Source of the DNA: Sisyra terminalis
Taxonomy: Eukaryota > Arthropoda > Insecta > Neuroptera > Sisyridae
Length of the DNA stretch: 64,000 bases
NCBI GenBank assembly: GCA_958496175.1
Contig: OY292276.1
Coordinates: forward strand, 60,711,080-60,775,079
Direction of reading: 5' to 3'
Positions 53,068 to 62,954 of this stretch are shown one piece after another. The notes beneath the pieces were generated by a model, which saw only the letters and a list, made by a program, of their open reading frames with translations, searched no databases and was not told where the DNA came from. The position numbers were made by a program, and so were the translations under genes. Each line of letters starts with the position of its first letter. The stretch's first letter is position 1.

Positions 53068-56000
53068 CTAAAATTATAAAAAAAAATGATCAGCAAATCT
53101 ACAGTCCAAATAAATTAATTGAAAACCATTTTAAAGTTTGGACAATAAGTCAAATATCCTTAAAAATTGTATATAGGCAACCAGCTTGATTAGAAGCATA
53201 TATGGTTGCCTATCCACTAGCATACTTATCCATCAATATTACCCTTGAATAAAATGGTGAAAATCTTTTTTTTTAGAATATTTCAAACCATAAACTACCC
53301 ATAACAGTGTCATTTACATCTTTACACACCTCTCAATCATTTCCGGAAAATTTTCCCAGTCCATTTGAGTGGCGGGAAGTGCGTTTGACGTCGCCGCCGG
53401 CGTTAAAACTTCCGGCTCCCGAAATAGAGTGGGCGGCACAATTAATCGCCCATCGAGCACATTCTCAATGGTCAACTCAATGGACCGGGTCGCTCGTAGG
53501 TCCTCAACAATAATGGACATTGGCAAATGAGGAAATAATTGTTGTACTTGTCGAGACATCGCATCCAATTGCGACGTTTGTGCCGGCGGCGGCTGATCCG
53601 AACGCAGCTGTGTATGGGTCACTTCCACGGAAAAACTTGGCAACCAAGACACATAGCGGGAACCTAAAAACAACAATCATTCAATTTTCCAACAATAAAA
53701 CAACCAAAAATCACAATTTATTTATGAAAAATATCATATTGTATTGGTTCTCAAAGTGGGGCGTACGCCCCATATATCAGCAATAAGTAAGAATGGATTT
53801 TTTCTACATAATTATACATAATTTTGAGACAATTATACGTAAACGAAGTCGTAGGTATCGACTATTATTAAACAATAGTGATAAACCAAAGAAAAAACAA
53901 TAAAATTTTAATCCAAATAAGATTTTTTCCACTGACTTTGAACAGTTATACTGTGTATACAATATATAAAATATATTGCAGTCAAATTTATGTAGTATAA
54001 TTTAACACAATAATATACAAAATTAATACAATAATATACAAATTTAATATAATAATATACAAATTTAATATAATAATATATAAACTTAATATAATAATAT
54101 ATAAAAAAATCATACCTCCAACATAAATTTGAACAGACGTTCAAACAAAAATATTCGTGACGCATTACCCAGATACGTATTTCGATTGCCAAGCAATCTT
54201 CATCAGTGGTCATCAAGTAGCTTGGATCACTCCGTAACTTCTATGTGATGTTTCACATAGTTATGTGATTCACATGTTACATTCACATGTTACTGATGAA
54301 GATTGCTTGGCAATCGAAATACTTTAACGAATATTTTTGTTTGAACTTCTGTTCAAATTTATGTTGGAGGTATGATTTTTTTATATATTATTATATTAAG
54401 TTTATATATTATTATATTAAATTTGTATATTATTATATTAAATTTGTATATTATTGTATTGATTTTGTATATTATTGTGTTAAATTATACTACATAAATT
54501 GGACTGCAATATATTTTATATATTGTATACACAATAAAGTTTTCATAAAAGTAACCAAAAAAAAAAAAAATCTCAACATTTACTAAAAAAAAAAACAATA
54601 AATAGTTCAATCAATGATAATGTAACCAATATATGACTCGTTTATTTTGAAAGTGGCGTAAGTCCATGGTGATTCTTTTTCTTGTAACTAGAACAAAGTT
54701 TGTTTAATTATTCAACTGCTAAGTTTTCAGAAATTACTGATTTTAACATAAACGCCAATTATTCCTATGGTTCCTATGGATAAAAATGGTAACACTAGAA
54801 ATTGTTCTTGAAATGGACTTAACTCACTTTCAAAATAAACGACACATATATTAACATTTCCTGGGGAAAGTTGGTCATTCTAAACACAAAGTATAGATAA
54901 AAGGAGTTCTAACGTAATGGTAAAAAAAATGACCAGTAGATCGCGCTATTCTTCAAAAAGTACATGTTTCAAATCATTACGCGGGAAGTGTTTCTGTTAT
55001 TAACAAAAATAAACTTTAATTTTTTAAACAATGTGGCGCCACTACAAGAGTATCCGAGGTACTAACTTAAGTCACCTTCATTCCTTTACTAAAAGTATGG
55101 TTTCAATTTAAATTATTGCAGCAAACACACTAGTGGCGGCGCCACTTTCTGACACATTTCCCATGATGCATTGGAATGGAATACTTTCTCAAAAATCTTT
55201 GTTTTCAGAATATTTGCGCTGCTAGTGACGGAAAAGAGAACTACGATCTGGGTCTATAAATATTATTAAAAAGCCTATACCGTTCGGATTCTTTTGAACG
55301 AATGAGAATTCGTGATTCTAAAGAAAAAATTCTTTATATTATATTACATTTAATATGTCCCGGATCTTTGGCTTATCGTTTATCTAATCATTTAAAAATG
55401 ATTACCTAATTAAAATTAAGAAGTTCAAAAAAAACTTTTTTTAAAAATCTTAAATTTTTTTATAATGATATGACTCATTTATTTTTAAAGTGGCGTAAGT
55501 CCATTTCAAGGACTAGAAGTAACTAGAACAAAATATGTGAATTATTTAACTGCTAAGTTTTCAGAAATTATTGATTTTAACAAAAACGCCAATTATTCCC
55601 TCCCCCTCCTTAATATCTTCCATAGTTCCTATGGTAAAAAATGATAACATAATTGTTCTTGCAATGGACTTAACTCACTTTCAAAACAAACGGTTCATAT
55701 ACTACCTACAATAGAACATTGTATTATATTGAAGTATCAAATTTCATAAAAATCGGTTCATCCGTTCTTTAGTTAAAAAAGAATTTTAAAACAATAAATT
55801 TGAAATAAAAACAGCTTTCCATAGATTGCTTCGATATTTTCCGGTAATTATAAGATTGTAACATTTATCAAGTTTCATCCCTTAAAATTTGACTTTAAGT
55901 CTTCCATAAGAAAAAAAAAATATTAACTCCCTCCATCCCCCTAATTTTAAAAAAACAAAAGAACAACACAATTCAGAATCCTAGAGCTCCTTTTGTCTCA

Positions 56001-59000
56001 TTTATCTAAGTAACCTTTGAAATCCTTTTAGAACTTACGAAATTACGTGGCACTAAAAAGTGATACCCCTCCCTCCCCCCGCCGCCCTAATTTGAATTTT
56101 ACGGAAACCCAAATTGAAACTTTTTTGAACAGGTTTTTTTTTTGGTAAATTGATACAGTTGAATTATTAAAATTGCAACTTTAGCAACTATTGAAAAAAT
56201 AAATCAAAGTTATCCATGGAAAAGGGTAAAGCTTTGTTAACTACACTCTAGAGCTTTTTAAGAAAATAAAAGACAAACGTTACCGAAAACAATTTAAATC
56301 GCTACTATCAATTGTTTTTCCTAAGCCTGCTGATTTTGAAACTCATCGCTACCAATAAATGTTTGCAGCATTTTATTGATTCGATGCTCGATTTTTTTTT
56401 TATAAAAACTAAATTGTATCAACACTATAATTTAATATATCAATAATATATAAAAATGTATTTAGTAAAAAGGTGATGTTTTTTTTAACATTACAAACAT
56501 TACACACTTGACTACTTCAATTTTATTTATGTGTATGTATGTGTGTCTTTTGTATATAGATTAGAAAGTAATAAAGCTTAATTTAATGATGTTTTGATTA
56601 TTAAATTTGAAATTTCAATTATTAATCAGACAAATTTGGTCCTTTCGTTTCATCCTTTTCCCCTATAGACCCCAATTGTGAGTTAAAACCATCCCGAGTT
56701 CCACTCAAATACATATAGAAAATTTCAGCAAAATCGGTTCAATCGTTTAGGAGGAGTTCAGTGACAAACATACGTATATAAATATATATATATAGTACAT
56801 GATGAATCAAGTGGGCCTCGCCAATTATAGACAAACCACTGTCCACCCCAAAATAATTACCATCGAAATGAAAAAAATGATTAGGGGCACGCCGGGTGGT
56901 CGTAGGAGCCACTCCAGCCGGCTCATTATTATCCATATGCGTCGAATTAGTGCCCGGAGGAGCCATACTCAACGTTAAACGGCAAGTCGGACACGACGTA
57001 TCTTGCTCCAACCACGACTGAAGACACGAACTACAAAAAAAAAAACATTAAATCAAAATTTCATCAAAACAATAGAACAAAAAAAAACAAAAGAAGCTCT
57101 TCATACTTATGAAACAAATGAGTACACGGCAATTTCCTAGCCGTCTCCATTTTCTCCCAACAAATCGCACAATTGTCCGAATTGGTGGCCAGTTCTTCAG
57201 GTGAAGCCATTGGATAGCTAAAAGAAAACAAAAATGGTAATTTTTTCGAATTATTGAAAAATTAACATGTTTTCCTAATATATTTCCTCATTTTGTGAAA
57301 AAAACCTTACGTGATGGAAGGAAATCGATTTCATATTTGAAATAAGCGCAAAAAAATATATTGAAATGATCTATTAAAGTCAAAAAAAAAATTAAAAAGT
57401 ATTTTTTTGCAGACCCGTGTAATTTATGAACGACTCCTTAAGTAATTTAGTCGTAAAAAATACAGTCGAAAAAAAATTATAACTTATTGTGATTTATATT
57501 ACGGTTCAATTATAAATTCAGTCTTCTTCAGGTACTTGAAACATTAATGATTACCATCAATTATAAATATATCCGATGATAAATTCATGGTTCGAAGACC
57601 AATTGTTCGAAAACCGGTAACAACAAATAACAATAAAATTTGACCAATACAAAGTTAGCACCCCATGGAAGAATTTGCGAACTGGTAATAATGTTAATTG
57701 TTAGGTCTCCTATGGTTTTTTAATAAATAATTGTTGAAATTTTGCATAAAAAATTTCGATTTTCCATTTAAATAACATGGAAACAATATTCTCTAGCACT
57801 TTGGAATTTTATAGCTCACGTTGGTGACAATATTTTGGAATGACCAAGGTATATTCTTGTAGAAAATTGAACGATCTACAAAAAAGGTTTCGGACAAGTT
57901 TTTGATATATTTATTCCTTCAAAAGTTATTCGAAGTCAAAGTTGAACTAAAGAGAAATTTTAATATTTTTTCAATTTTTTGCCGCAACCATCACTTTTAT
58001 GAGAAAATTTTATAGGACATTTTTTATAGAGAACTTTTTTCCCTATAACTTATCTCTATAAAAGTTTTTGATATTTTTCACAGGTCCTAAGTTATTTAAA
58101 TTAAAAAAAAAATATGTTAAAAATATAATAATTTAGGGAATTTTCAGTTTAATGCAAATAACTTAAGACCTGTGAAAAATATAAAAAACTTTTATAGAGA
58201 TATGTTATAGGAAAAAAAATGCTCTACAAAAAATGTCCTATAAAATTTTCTCATAAAATTGATGGTTGCGTCAAAAAATTGAAAAAATATTAAAATTTCT
58301 CTTTAGTTCAACTTTGACCTCTAATAACTTTTGAAGGAATAAATATATCAAAAACTTGCACGAAACCTTTTTTGTAAATCGTTCAATTTTCTACAAGAAT
58401 ATACTTTGGTCATTTCGAAATATTGTCACCAACGTGAGCTATAAAATTCCAAAATGCACGAGAATATTGTTCCCAATGTTATTTAAATGAAAAATCGAAA
58501 TTTTTTTACGCAAAATTTCAACAATTATTTATTACAAAAACCATAGGAGACCAAACGAAAAAAATATCGGACCTTAACTGACCTAAAATCATTGCTAACT
58601 TTACATGGGTTAAAATTTGAATACAAGCATTAGTTACGTTGTGATGTTTGTAACATCGCACACTAAAGACGACCATTTTAAACTCAAAAGTGAGTAGACA
58701 AATTTTCAAAAATTATCTCAACGTTTCGTTGGTATTTATTTCCAACGTCTTCAGGAGAACTAAAACTAATTTATCTGTTTCCGAACGAAAATTAAATTAT
58801 TTGTGTAATTTGTGTTATAATGTTTTAGTTCTCTTAAAGAAGTTGGAAATAAATACCAACGAAACGTTGAGATAATTTGAAAACTTAACGTCCTATTATT
58901 TGAGTCCAAGTTCCCAAGAACATTAGTAATGTTGTGTATACAATATATAAAATATATTGCAGTCCAATTTATTAACATTAACTTGAACAGAAGTTCAAAC

Positions 59001-60589
59001 AAAAATATTCGTGACGTATTGCCCAGATACGTATTTCGATTGCCAAGCAATCTTCATCAGTGGTCATCAAGTAGTTTGGATCACTCCGTAACTGCTTTGA
59101 GATGATTCTACTTGCTGACCACTGAGGAAGATTGCTTGGCAATCTACGTATCTGGGCAATACGTCACGAATATTTTGTTTGAACTTCTGTTCAAGTTTAT
59201 GTTAATAAATTGGACTGCAATATATTTTATATATTGTATACACAGTATAACTGTTCAAAGTCAGCGAAAAAATCTTATTTTGATTAGTAATGTTATTTTA
59301 TGTCCTCATCATATCAAAACTACCATAGATCCATAATTATGTTAATATATATTTATATGTTTTGACTCTTATTTATTTTCTACTCTTTTATGATAAGTCT
59401 ATAGAGAATCGACTACTGAGGCTAAGAGTAGATTTTTTTTACAAACATCGCACACTAACGGCGACCATTTTAAACTCAAAAGTTTAGTACAATCGACTCC
59501 TGAGACTAAGAGTATTTTTTTTAATAAAAAACGTGAAAAATTCCCATTTTCCTCCCCCAAAAAACCGGCAGAAATCATACTTTTGCTCCATGTGATTCAA
59601 GACCCACAAGTAGTTGCGATGCTTCTTGATTCGCCGCTTAATTTCATGGAATAGAAATCGAATTTGCATGCAAATGACCAGCGAGGCCATCGACAGGAAA
59701 ATGTTGCTCCACAGCAGCATGTGCAGATGATGGACCAAGTCAACGACCAGCGCGGCCAATTCGAAAATCAATTCGGTGTAGTAGGCAACGGGGCCGCGCT
59801 TTTCCCACACACGGCTATCCGACGGGGCAGCGCCGCCGTTTGACTGCCGCATGTCGTACAAGTGCAACGTATATCGCAGAATCACATACAACGTTCGAAT
59901 TCCCAGCAAAACGCACTGCAACAATACAAACATTACTATCACCACCACCGGTTTTCGATCACCCCGAATTGAGGCCAGAGATTGAAGAAAGGTGCACATT
60001 TTTTTTTTTTTTTCCACGGTGCAAACTTTCACATATAAATGGCCAAGCAGTCCAGCCATTATCAATGTCAAGTTGATGGATAAACCAGTTTTAAAAGGAA
60101 AAAGTTTTGCAATTTTACCTCGGCCGCCATGAAAGCGAACGTGTTGAGTCCATCGAAAAATCCGACCGCAACGCACACCAAAAACATGAAGCCAGAAATC
60201 GAAAGTATCAGTAACAACAACGCCAACAGGCGCACATGACTCCATCCGGGCGTCGTAGGCGAAAAAGATAACTAAAAAAAAATAGACCAAATTAATCCAA
60301 AAATCCATAAAAAAAAATATCAAAAACTTACATATTCAAATCGATCCTTGCACAATTGGGCCAGCAAATTCAAGAATCCAAGAATTGAAAACCACGAACA
60401 CCACAACACCACCTCGTCCATGTACTGTACGTTGAGCACTCCAAATACGAAAATAAATTTGTAAAAGACAAAGTTCCAAAACTTGTCCTTCATGTGCTGT
60501 TGCTCCGACACGCGGAGCTCACCAAACACCAAATGTTGGATGCCTTTGCCGATCAAAATCAGCCAACAGTATGCCATATTGACCAAAGT
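52818..60589 (-). CDS. AMFR: AMFR/gp78-like ER E3 ubiquitin ligase, seven exons, 5' end outside window
   Basis: Joining 60332-60589, 60119-60271, 59581-59915, 57107-57217, 56861-57030, 53330-53663 and 52818-53067 (reverse strand) gives 1611 nt, that is 536 residues plus TGA, with all phases compatible and GT-AG introns throughout. In this fragment: membrane segments roughly at 2-22, 38-56, 59-79, 98-125, 138-156, 183-203 and 205-225; a RING with C265, C268, C280, H282, H285, C288, C299, C302; the linker NHFFHFDG then WLPSFSVEV; a CUE domain at about 374-416 with FP at 386-387; and a charged helix at 465-491 equivalent to the UBE2G2-binding region. In the known family this protein sits in the ER membrane and ubiquitinates misfolded proteins and regulated sterol-pathway enzymes for p97/proteasome degradation. 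About 100 N-terminal residues expected from the human protein (643 aa) are missing because their exon lies beyond the window or was not found. Confidence 0.95.
53173..53213. repeat. Small hairpin with perfect 10-bp arms in an AMFR intron
   Basis: ataggcaacc (53173-53182) and its exact reverse complement (53204-53213) flank a 21-bp spacer in the 262-bp intron. A looser version (taggcaacc … ggttgc) lies near 50772-50816, so it may be a tiny dispersed element. Confidence 0.5.
53330..53663 (-). CDS. AMFR: AMFR exon F: CUE ubiquitin-binding domain
   Basis: It completes Gly343 and begins SRYVSWLPSFSVEV, matching the AMFR linker. The CUE domain follows: LDAMSRQVQQLFPHLP, then VEDLRATRSIELTIENVLDG, with the FP motif and the leucine pair region needed to bind ubiquitin. 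A proline-rich tail ends at MDWENFPEMIE. Donor gtgtgt at 53329 is weaker than the others; phase 2. Confidence 0.93.
54009..54105. repeat. 21-bp AT minisatellite, five units (left arm)
   Basis: The block aataatata recurs at 54009, 54030, 54051, 54072 and 54093, a 21-bp period, within the left arm of palindromic element copy 1. Confidence 0.85.
54381..54480. repeat. 21-bp AT minisatellite, five units (right arm mirror)
   Basis: The reverse complement of the left-arm minisatellite: tatattatt blocks at about 54383, 54404, 54425, 54446 and 54467. It has the same period and the same number of units as the left arm. Confidence 0.85.
54633..54848. mobile_element. MITE family B, copy 1
   Basis: A ~216-bp element with ~35-bp imperfect terminal inverted repeats: tatgactcgtttattttgaa at the left, and the complement of a near-identical sequence at the right ending 'gacacata'. 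The flanks are TA-rich, consistent with a TA target (as in Tc1/mariner-type MITEs). No coding frame is present. It lies in the 3.2-kb AMFR intron. Confidence 0.75.
54849..55468. other. Intronic sequence between two MITE copies
   Basis: No exon-like frame is visible. Two GC-rich spots containing the palindrome ggcgcc ('gtggcgccac' near 55032 and 'ggcggcgccac' near 55137) stand out in otherwise AT-rich DNA. I cannot assign them to a known element. Confidence 0.4.
55469..55702. mobile_element. MITE family B, copy 2
   Basis: The same termini and internal order as the copy at 54633 (…aagtggcgtaagtccat, aactgctaagttttcagaaa, acgccaattattcc, tggacttaactcactttcaa), with a small C-rich insertion near 55600. 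The TIRs are about 35 bp and imperfect. It sits ~0.8 kb from copy 1 in the same orientation. Confidence 0.75.
55703..56639. other. AT-rich intronic sequence
   Basis: Homopolymer-rich DNA with short C-rich runs near 55927 and 56065. Phrases such as 'aaaatcggttcatccgtt' (55750-55767) resemble the tails of interspersed repeats and also occur near 56733. No gene or clear element boundary is visible. Confidence 0.4.
56640..56795 (+). repeat. Likely 3' tail of an interspersed repeat
   Basis: The run 'aaaatcggttcaatcgttta', then 'ggaggagttcagtgacaaac' and a TA microsatellite is a pattern common at the ends of insect non-coding transposon copies. It ends about 65 bp before AMFR exon E. The family cannot be named without a library search. 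Confidence 0.4.
56861..57030 (-). CDS. AMFR: AMFR exon E: second half of the RING and linker
   Basis: After a poly-T/AG acceptor it completes Asn286 and encodes SCLQSWLEQDTSCPTC (ligands C288, C299, C302), then a polar linker and NHFFHFD. Donor gtaatt follows 56861; phase 1. Reading on into the intron yields low-complexity sequence, so the exon ends here. Confidence 0.93.
57107..57217 (-). CDS. AMFR: AMFR exon D: first half of the RING finger
   Basis: A short 111-bp exon with acceptor ttttag before 57217 and donor gtatga at 57106. It completes an Asn codon with exon C and encodes ASPEELATNSDNCAIC…, ARKLPCTHLFH: RING ligands C265, C268, C280, H282 and H285. It ends in phase 2. Confidence 0.93.
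57640..58620. repeat. Long intronic inverted repeat (foldback) in AMFR
   Basis: The best-paired arms are about 57711-58105 and 58140-58555, reverse complements over ~400 bp with only a ~35-bp loop; outer matches (aaagttagca at ~57653 and its complement at ~58592) extend it. Landmarks: gtctcctatggttttt / aaaaaccataggagac, gctcacgttggtgacaatat / atattgtcaccaacgtgagc, and gttcaactttga / tcaaagttgaac. There is no coding frame. Transcribed as part of the AMFR intron it would form a long RNA hairpin. Confidence 0.88.
58650..58690 (+). repeat. ~41-bp dispersed direct repeat, copy 1
   Basis: 'aacatcgcacactaa' followed by 'cgaccattttaaactcaaaa' recurs at about 59443-59482 with three changes. The two copies bracket a hairpin and a palindromic element. 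Confidence 0.7.
58701..58885. repeat. Hairpin element with CTGAAGA…GAAA core
   Basis: The arms 58701-58766 and 58822-58885 are reverse complements (aattatctcaacgtttcgtt … aacgaaacgttgagataatt) with a ~55-bp loop. On the minus strand the left arm reads CTGAAGA, one base, a 5-bp stem GTTGG/CCAAC, then GAAAC, a layout like that in the family A elements. No coding capacity. Confidence 0.75.
58934..59282 (+). mobile_element. Palindromic element family A, copy 2
   Basis: A 349-bp element starting gtgtatacaatat and ending cttattttg, flanked by a perfect 12-bp duplication attagtaatgtt (58922-58933 and 59283-59294). The arms are reverse complements around about 59090-59110, and the right end has a ~45-bp unpaired tail. 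Each arm carries a 'gaagattgcttggcaatc' stem. It lies in the 2.4-kb AMFR intron. The long, variable target duplication points to a retroelement (for example Penelope-like) mechanism rather than a cut-and-paste MITE; this is inference. Confidence 0.82.
59443..59482 (+). repeat. ~41-bp dispersed direct repeat, copy 2
   Basis: The second copy of the segment at 58650-58690, about 100 bp downstream of AMFR exon C on the coding strand. A second short duplication follows it: 'gaatcgactactgaggctaa' at 59406 and 'caatcgactcctgagactaa' at 59491. Confidence 0.65.
59581..59915 (-). CDS. AMFR: AMFR exon C: last membrane segments and cytosolic basic stretch
   Basis: The acceptor ttgcag ends at 59916 and the donor gtatga starts at 59580; it ends in phase 2. 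It encodes RTLYVILRYTLHLYD, two hydrophobic stretches around VHHLHMLLWSNIFLSMASL, then the basic segment HEIKRRIKKHRNYL and NHMEQ leading into the cytosolic part. Open reading continues into the intron without a stop for ~30 codons, so the splice site was set by homology and phase with the next exon. Confidence 0.92.
60119..60271 (-). CDS. AMFR: AMFR exon B: membrane segment with LSFSPTTP block
   Basis: It is bounded by a poly-T/AG acceptor at 60272-60273 and donor gtaaaa at 60118. It has 51 codons, phase 0 at both ends, beginning LSFSPTTP and ending FAFMAAE, both conserved in AMFR. The intron before it is only 60 bp. A naive open frame runs through this region in another phase and hides the exon. 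Confidence 0.93.
60332..60589 (-). CDS. AMFR: AMFR exon A (first visible): membrane segments 1-3
   Basis: The acceptor (…gatttcag) precedes 60589 and the donor gtaagt follows 60332; both ends are phase 0 (86 codons). It encodes LVNMAYCW…, the very conserved RVSEQQHMKDKFWNF block and ends LCKDRFEY, all hallmark AMFR sequence. The frame lacks a credible start, so this is an internal exon. Confidence 0.93.
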
Positions 60590-60630
60590 CTGAAATCAAC
60601 AAGAAAAAAAAACCACTATCAATAAATTGT

Positions 60631-61574
60631 CCTGTGACATCCAAAAAAAAAAAATGGGAACCCATCGAATAAAAAATTTCATACAAGTACAAACATCACA
60701 CACCCATATCGCACTCCTCGCTTAATACTTGATTAGCCTATTATTATATACGACCAGTTTAATAATCTTGATCTTCTGCATTGCCATCCCAAAGTGGGTA
60801 CTATGGAACCCTAGAGTTCCATAGAAACATTTTGGGGGTTCCACATGAAAATATCCCATTTATCAACTATTAATATCAGATATCACACTCCTCCTATATA
60901 ATCTAGTTTATATTAGCTTTAGGCACGGCAAGAGTTCCATAATTCATAAAGACTTTCGTAAGGGTTCCTCAAAAAAAAAAAAAGTTTTGAAATTCCTGAT
61001 CTTTTCCATCAATTAATACATGTATTTAATCAATGAAATCTAAACGGGTTTCCCGAAAATTCCGTGGCAAATATTCATTCCAAATGATATCCCAAATACG
61101 TCCTATGATATCCAAAAAAAAAAAAATGGGAACCCATCGAATAAAAAACTTCATACAAGTACAAACATCACACACCCATATCGCACTCCTCGCTTAATAC
61201 TTGATTAACCTATTATTATATACGACCAGTTTAATAATCTTGATCTACTGCAATTCCATCCCAAAGTGGGTACTATGGAACCCTAGAGTTCCATAGAAAC
61301 ATTTTGGGGGTTCCACATGAAAATATCCCATTTATCAACTATTAATATCAGATATCACACTCCTCCTATATAATCTAGTTTATATTAGCTTTAGGTACGG
61401 CAAGAGTTCCATAATTCATAAAGACTTTCGTAAGGGTTCTTCAAAAAAAAAAAAAGTTTTGAAATTCCTGATCTTTTCCATCAATTAATACATGTATTTA
61501 ATCAATGAAATCTAAACGGATTTCCCGAAAATTCCGTGGCAAATATTCATTCCAAATGATATCCCAAATACGTC
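60631..61574 (+). repeat. 472-bp tandem duplication, two copies
   Basis: Unit 1 (about 60631-61102) and unit 2 (about 61103-61574) are nearly identical. For example 'tgggaacccatcg' is at 60655 and 61127. Only a few substitutions were noted (tagcc/taacc, ggcacgg/ggtacgg, cgggttt/cggattt). Each unit contains the 9-bp inverted repeat ctatggaac…gttccatag. No coding frame. Confidence 0.92.
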
Positions 61575-61938
61575 CTATGATATCCAAATTTCAAGGATTT
61601 ACAAATGGAACAATTTTAGCTCCCAAATAACAATCGTTTTCTTTTGTTAGCGATTCATAATTGTTTTATGGTCGATCTTCATTTATTTTTTTTCGATGAT
61701 ACGCCATAACTTATTGTGAAGCATCTATAAACCACGTGGTTCTGTATGGTCCTATTGGAACCCTTTTATAATTCTATTCTTCTATAACTTTCTATCCATC
61801 TTTAGAGCAAAATCTCGAAAAATCCGTGAACAAAAATAAATTCATTTTTACAATTTGTAATTATCGATATTTCGTAAACTAAACGATACCAAATAAAAAT
61901 GTCCTTTCTTTCCATTTTACTAGAACCGTAGCCTTGCC

Positions 61939-62016
61939 AAATATTTTGTTGTCGGGATATTTTATCAGGATTTTTTGTCTTAAGGATAATTTGTCCGAGG
62001 ATATTTTGTCGAGGGA
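61939..62016 (+). repeat. Degenerate ~16-bp tandem repeat
   Basis: About five imperfect units of the type 'ggatattttgtcgagg' follow one another (atattttgttgtcggg, atattttatcagg, attttttgtcttaagg, ataatttgtccgagg, atattttgtcgaggg). Confidence 0.6.
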
Positions 62017-62168
62017 TCAAATATCATGGAGTCTAAAAAATTACGTACTCCTGTAATTTTCCATTTAAACCAAGCTAATCTGAAACTTTTGACCAATCTT
62101 TAAATTTCTACAGGTAAATTGATTGGATTTGTTGCATGATTTGCATTGCATACGTATGCGAGAATGGT

Positions 62169-62210
62169 AAGAGAAAGAAAGGAGGAAGAAGAAAAAAAAA
62201 GAAGAGAAAA
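62169..62210 (+). repeat. 42-bp uninterrupted purine tract
   Basis: Only A and G occur on the plus strand, with a rough mirror around an A9 run (agaag-A9-gaaga). Such tracts can form triplex DNA; no function can be assigned. Confidence 0.7.
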
Positions 62211-62332
62211 CTCTCTCGGAAGATTGAAATGTTTTTTGTGTATCGAAACGACCGAAGGGTCAATGGAAAGTGTATAAATATGGAAAGATATTCCGTAAGA
62301 CAAAATCTCACTTTCGTCGGTGCTTACTTTAC

Positions 62333-62335
<3 letters not shown>

Positions 62336-62369
<34 letters not shown>

Positions 62370-62375
62370 TATATA
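62336..62375. repeat. TA dinucleotide microsatellite
   Basis: About 20 TA repeats with one or two interruptions. Confidence 0.95.
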
Positions 62376-62954
62376 CTAAATGTTAAATATTAAGTATGAT
62401 GTATTTTAAACATTGATGCGGAAGTTGTCGGTGGCTGCTTCCACACTTCACTTTCCCTTTGGAATTTTCTCTTTGTCTGATGTCTGCGTTTTTATAAACT
62501 TTACATTTTTACTTTTTAAATATTTCTCTCTCTATATTCACTGATACATAAGTTGAGTCTCATTAATTACAGAGTAATGCACTGAAATTTAGAAAACTAA
62601 CGTTCTTTTCTTTCTTTCTAAAGTTTTCTTTTTTTTTTTGTAAAGGAAAATTTTTAATAGCAAGATGAACCAACATCCAAATAGGATCACTTTAAAAAAT
62701 AAGCAAATTTTGAGGTTTTTCTGGATTTTTTTTTGAATTTTATGATCTTTAGATTAACTTTTGGTAAAAGGGGATTCTATAAAAAAATCTTAGATATAAA
62801 GAAGTTTTTCGCTTGATTCTCGTTTCGGTAACGGTACTAAGTTATACCCTTGTTATTATAGGGTCATTTTTTTTTTACTTTTTTTGGTCCCATCGTGAAT
62901 TTTTGTTGGAAATACCAAATAAAAAAAAAATCCCTGAAAGTTTGAGCCCTTAAT

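Larger units (their letters stand above)
53911..54532 (-). mobile_element. Palindromic element family A, copy 1 (expanded)
   Basis: Same element as at 58934 and 62955, in reverse orientation: the long tail end (aataagatttttt…) is on the left and the short end (gtatacac) on the right. The arms are reverse complements around about 54240-54290. An imperfect duplication flanks it: aataaaatttt at 53899-53909 and aataaagtttt at 54533-54543 (one mismatch). Both arms carry an extra ~150-bp insert, including a 21-bp tandem repeat, absent from the other two copies. It lies in the 3.2-kb AMFR intron. Confidence 0.8.

Noticed and set aside
52877..53786. Plus-strand open frames opposite AMFR exons F and G
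   Set aside because: They are antisense shadows of the real minus-strand coding exons.
53908..54586. Open frames encoding Tyr/Ile-rich repeats (YYYIKF type)
   Set aside because: They translate the 21-bp AT minisatellite within a palindromic element; not proteins.
59581..59915. AMFR exon C being exactly 335 bp, the satellite monomer length
   Set aside because: No sequence similarity to the satellite; coincidence.
59484..60323. Single 279-codon minus-strand frame as one gene
   Set aside because: It reads through two introns; only 59581-59915 is coding in this frame, and exon B is encoded in another frame.
61802..62366. Short open frames at 61.8-62.4 kb as the missing AMFR N-terminal exon
   Set aside because: None resembles the AMFR N-terminus or ends at a suitable donor; one is a translated purine tract and TA repeat.
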